From the NCBI GenBank assembly GCA_002081555.1, contig KV921009.1, forward strand, positions 1 through 21,093: a stretch of 21,093 nt of DNA, given 5' to 3'. The stretch is from Protostelium mycophagum. Lineage: Eukaryota > Evosea > Variosea > Protosteliida > Protosteliaceae. The position numbers and the translations under genes were made by a program. This document shows, piece after piece, positions 19,049 to 21,093 of this stretch. The notes beneath the pieces are model-generated. The model made no database searches, was not told the origin of the DNA, and was given only the letters and a program-made list of their open reading frames with translations. Every line of letters begins with the position of its first letter. Position 1 is the stretch's first letter.

Positions 19049-20220
19049 ATGTCTCAACCCACCCCCAACATCCCCTGGAACTCTCGCACCGCTGGACACG
19101 TCCCTCACGACGCTGCCTACTACGGCAAATGTCTTGTTGGAGGTATCCTCGCCTGTGGTCTTACCCACGCCCTTATCACTCCTCTTGATGTCACCAAGTG
19201 CAACATGCAGGCACGTTCCTCTCTTCATCCTCAAAATATTAATCAAAGTTATTAATGAAAGTAGGTTAACCCCCAGAAATACAAGGGTTTGGTTCCGGGT
19301 TTGAAGACCATCCTCGCCGAGGAAGGTATAGTTTATCTTTAAATTGGGCGTCTGTATTGAATAAGTAGGTTCCACTGCCATCTGGAAGGGTTGGGCACCA
19401 ACCTTGATCGGTTACTCTGCTCAGGGAGCCTTCAAGTACGGATTGTACGAGGTCTTCAAAGACTTCTACAGCAACCTCGCTGGAAAGGAGAACTCTGAGA
19501 AGTACAAGGGTCTCATTTGGTGCGCTGGTTCTGCTTCTGCAGAGTTCTTTGCTGACATCGCCCTCTGTCCTATGGAGATGGTCAAGGTACTTATTACGCT
19601 GTTATACCTTTGTAACTCTAACACATTTCAGGTCAAAGTTCAGACCTCTGTCCCAGGCACTTTCCCCACAGCTTTCGGTGCTGCCGTTAGCGAAATGAAC
19701 AACAACAGAGCTAGTTACCGCTTTCCCTTCGGTTCTTTGACTCCTCTGTGGTCCAGACAGATCCCCTACACTGTCGCCAAGTTTTACTTCTTCGAGAAGG
19801 TAAGATGAAGTACTGGCGAACGAAAAATAATCGGAACAGGTCGTCCAGTTCTTCTACACCAACGTCTTCACCAAGCCCAAGAGCGAGTACAGCAAGTCAA
19901 CTCAGCTTGGTATTACCTTCGCCTCCGGTTACACAGCCGGTATCATCTGCGCCATCGTATCTCACCCTGCTGACTCCCTCGTCTCTCTGATGTCCAAGCC
20001 CGCCAACAAGGGTAAATCCATCGGAACCATCGCCTCAGAGACTGGTATGGTCGCTCTTGCCACCAAGGGTATGTGTATTTTATTTGGTATTGGATGAATC
20101 CTTATGTGGATAGGACTTGCCACTCGTGTGATTATGATCGGAACACTCACTGGATTACAATGGTGGATCTACGATTCCTTCAAGTCTGCCCTTGGTATGG
20201 GAACTACCGGAGGAAAATAA
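19049..20220 (+). CDS. Mitochondrial phosphate carrier (SLC25A3/MIR1 type)
   Basis: Exons 19049-19210, 19265-19325, 19369-19586, 19632-19799, 19840-20068 and 20114-20220 join in phase to 314 residues, the usual size for the SLC25 family. Three repeats with carrier signatures are seen: [17 protein letters not shown] and PADSLVS, each ending a transmembrane helix; six helices in all. [12 protein letters not shown] and the [20 protein letters not shown] segment are typical of phosphate carriers, which import phosphate with protons across the inner membrane for ATP synthesis. The codons are C-ending and G+C-richer than in neighbouring genes, as expected for high expression. The first intron has a GC donor. 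AATAAA at 20237-20242 follows the stop by 17 nt. Confidence 0.95.
19211..19264 (+). other. GC-AG intron in the phosphate carrier
   Basis: ATGCAG|GCACGT...AAAGTAG|GTTAACCCC restores the conserved carrier reading [12 protein letters not shown]. The nearest GT donor (4 nt on) would create an immediate stop (GTTAA), so the GC donor is required. Confidence 0.85.
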
Positions 20221-20909
20221 TTTCCCGTATCTTTATAATAAATTCAATAGATATAGACATATCTATCAAATACCAATCCAGCTACAATTGTGTGGAGCTT
20301 CGGCGTCAATTGTAGAGGGCTCAAATCCTCCTCTTTGTCTCACATGCACATTCAAATCTTTGGCGTATGTTGTTCATGAGTGAGAATTTAGGTTTTTTGT
20401 TGCAATTCGCGGCTTTGCCGTGGTACAGGATTTTGGATTTTTATTTAAATTTCACGCATGAGCTGGTACAATACACGAAATGTTCACTGCTTCTACAATC
20501 ATGTAAATGCAAAGAACGGCAACATAACACTCGAATTCTACGCAATGGGGCTAACACATCAATTATTTTGGATAATTTTAGCTTCATTGCCATCATTCTT
20601 TTCTCTTAGCCCCACTTTGGGGCTCTATAGGCCTCTCAGGCTCTAGCTCACATAGCGGCAGCTGAGGGGTCTTTGGCTGACCTGTTGTGTTTTTTTTAGC
20701 AGAGGAAAATAATGTGATTTTCTATTATCTAAATTACTGTGGCAGAGAATCTGCAATTAACGGATCAATCCACAACCAATGTTCTTGTTATTTTTTTAAA
20801 AAGAATATATAGAACTGTAAGGTGAGCAGCAAATGAATCAGTTGCCTTGAGGGAAACAAATCATCACTTCACAAAATTTATTGCAAGCAGCACACTAGAG
20901 TGCTCGTTC
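20221..20909. other. Intergenic DNA with hairpins; no gene seen
   Basis: It holds the poly(A) signal of the carrier (20237-20242), a perfect 8-bp-stem hairpin ATAGATAT-AGAC-ATATCTAT (20247-20266) and a 7-bp-stem hairpin AGCCCCA-CTT-TGGGGCT (20608-20624). CCTCTCAGGCTC at 20632-20643 is the reverse complement of GAGCCTGAGAGG at 458-469 and may be part of a dispersed repeat. The open frames at 20367-20646 have no start, splice or composition support. Confidence 0.5.
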
Positions 20910-21027
20910 TCAATATAGACAAAGGACGATAACAACGTCGTCTGATGTGAGAATGGTGCCAGATTGACCTTCATCAGATGGAGGAGTAGTGAGTTCCCAA
21001 GTAACTTGCAGAAGGATGAACCGCCAC
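20910..21027 (-). CDS. Last exon of a gene running off the window
   Basis: On the minus strand CCCTGAACAG|GTGG is a good acceptor at 21028/21027. It opens 38 codons (WRFILLQVTWELTTPPSDEG, then a Thr/Ser/Asp stretch and VVIVLCLY) to a TGA at 20912-20910. An AATAAA follows about 25-30 nt downstream (TTTATT on the plus strand near 20877), which supports a real 3' end. The family is unknown and the exon enters in phase 2. Confidence 0.5.
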
Positions 21028-21093
21028 CTGTTCAGGGCAAAATTAGAGGAAGTTCGCAGCTGTCATTTTAGCATTTATTTTAGCGTTCCAGAG

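Noticed and set aside
1-21093. tRNA, rRNA, CRISPR arrays, transposons or virus-like elements
   Set aside because: I scanned for cloverleaf-like segments, repeat-spacer patterns, reverse-transcriptase, integrase, transposase and capsid motifs, and long terminal repeats, and saw none that I could support.

Overview
The window looks like nuclear DNA of a gene-dense unicellular eukaryote. Genes are cut by many very short GT-AG introns (mostly 35-50 nt), neighbouring genes are only tens of bases apart, and the products are purely eukaryotic (eIF4G, Wee1, SUV39-type SET, TBL2, mitochondrial phosphate carrier). A VIT/vWA5-type protein and this intron style would suit an amoebozoan such as a protosteloid amoeba, but that is a guess. 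All exon models were built by hand from splice sites and reading phase. No virus-like element, CRISPR array or RNA gene was recognised.

Layout. 1-2157: weakly coding, repeat-bearing DNA with an apparent exon end at 3-84, a tandem duplication at 84-239, and a minus-strand gene for a small membrane protein (about 1380-717) with a partial second copy at 508-561. 2158-5741: a 22-exon plus-strand gene of unknown family with a C-terminal coiled coil; its first exon lies in an exact 288-bp tandem duplication. 5912-6481: a small unknown plus-strand gene. 6921-11792: a 12-exon plus-strand gene encoding a 1461-residue chimera, VIT-vWA, then eIF4G core (eIF4E-binding-like segment, MIF4G, MA3), then the C-terminal domain of vWA5 proteins. 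12257-11891 (minus): small unknown gene. 13978-12293 (minus): TBL2-like WD40 protein with an N-terminal membrane anchor. 14053-16107 (plus): Wee1-family kinase, sharing a 74-bp divergent promoter with TBL2 that holds perfect ATF/CRE and E2F sites. 17420-16218 (minus): F-box plus SUV39-type methyltransferase. 17480-18653 (plus): SF3B1 N-terminal region fused to a SNIP1/NIPP1-type FHA domain. 19049-20220 (plus): mitochondrial phosphate carrier with one GC-AG intron. 21027-20910 (minus): last exon of a gene that runs off the window.

The genes do not form a pathway. The most notable point is that three of the ten or so genes have domain combinations I do not know from any described family: eIF4G inside a VIT/vWA5 protein, F-box on an H3K9-type methyltransferase, and the SF3B1 N-terminus on an FHA domain. 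Each is supported by continuous reading phase across several introns, so each is testable with transcripts.
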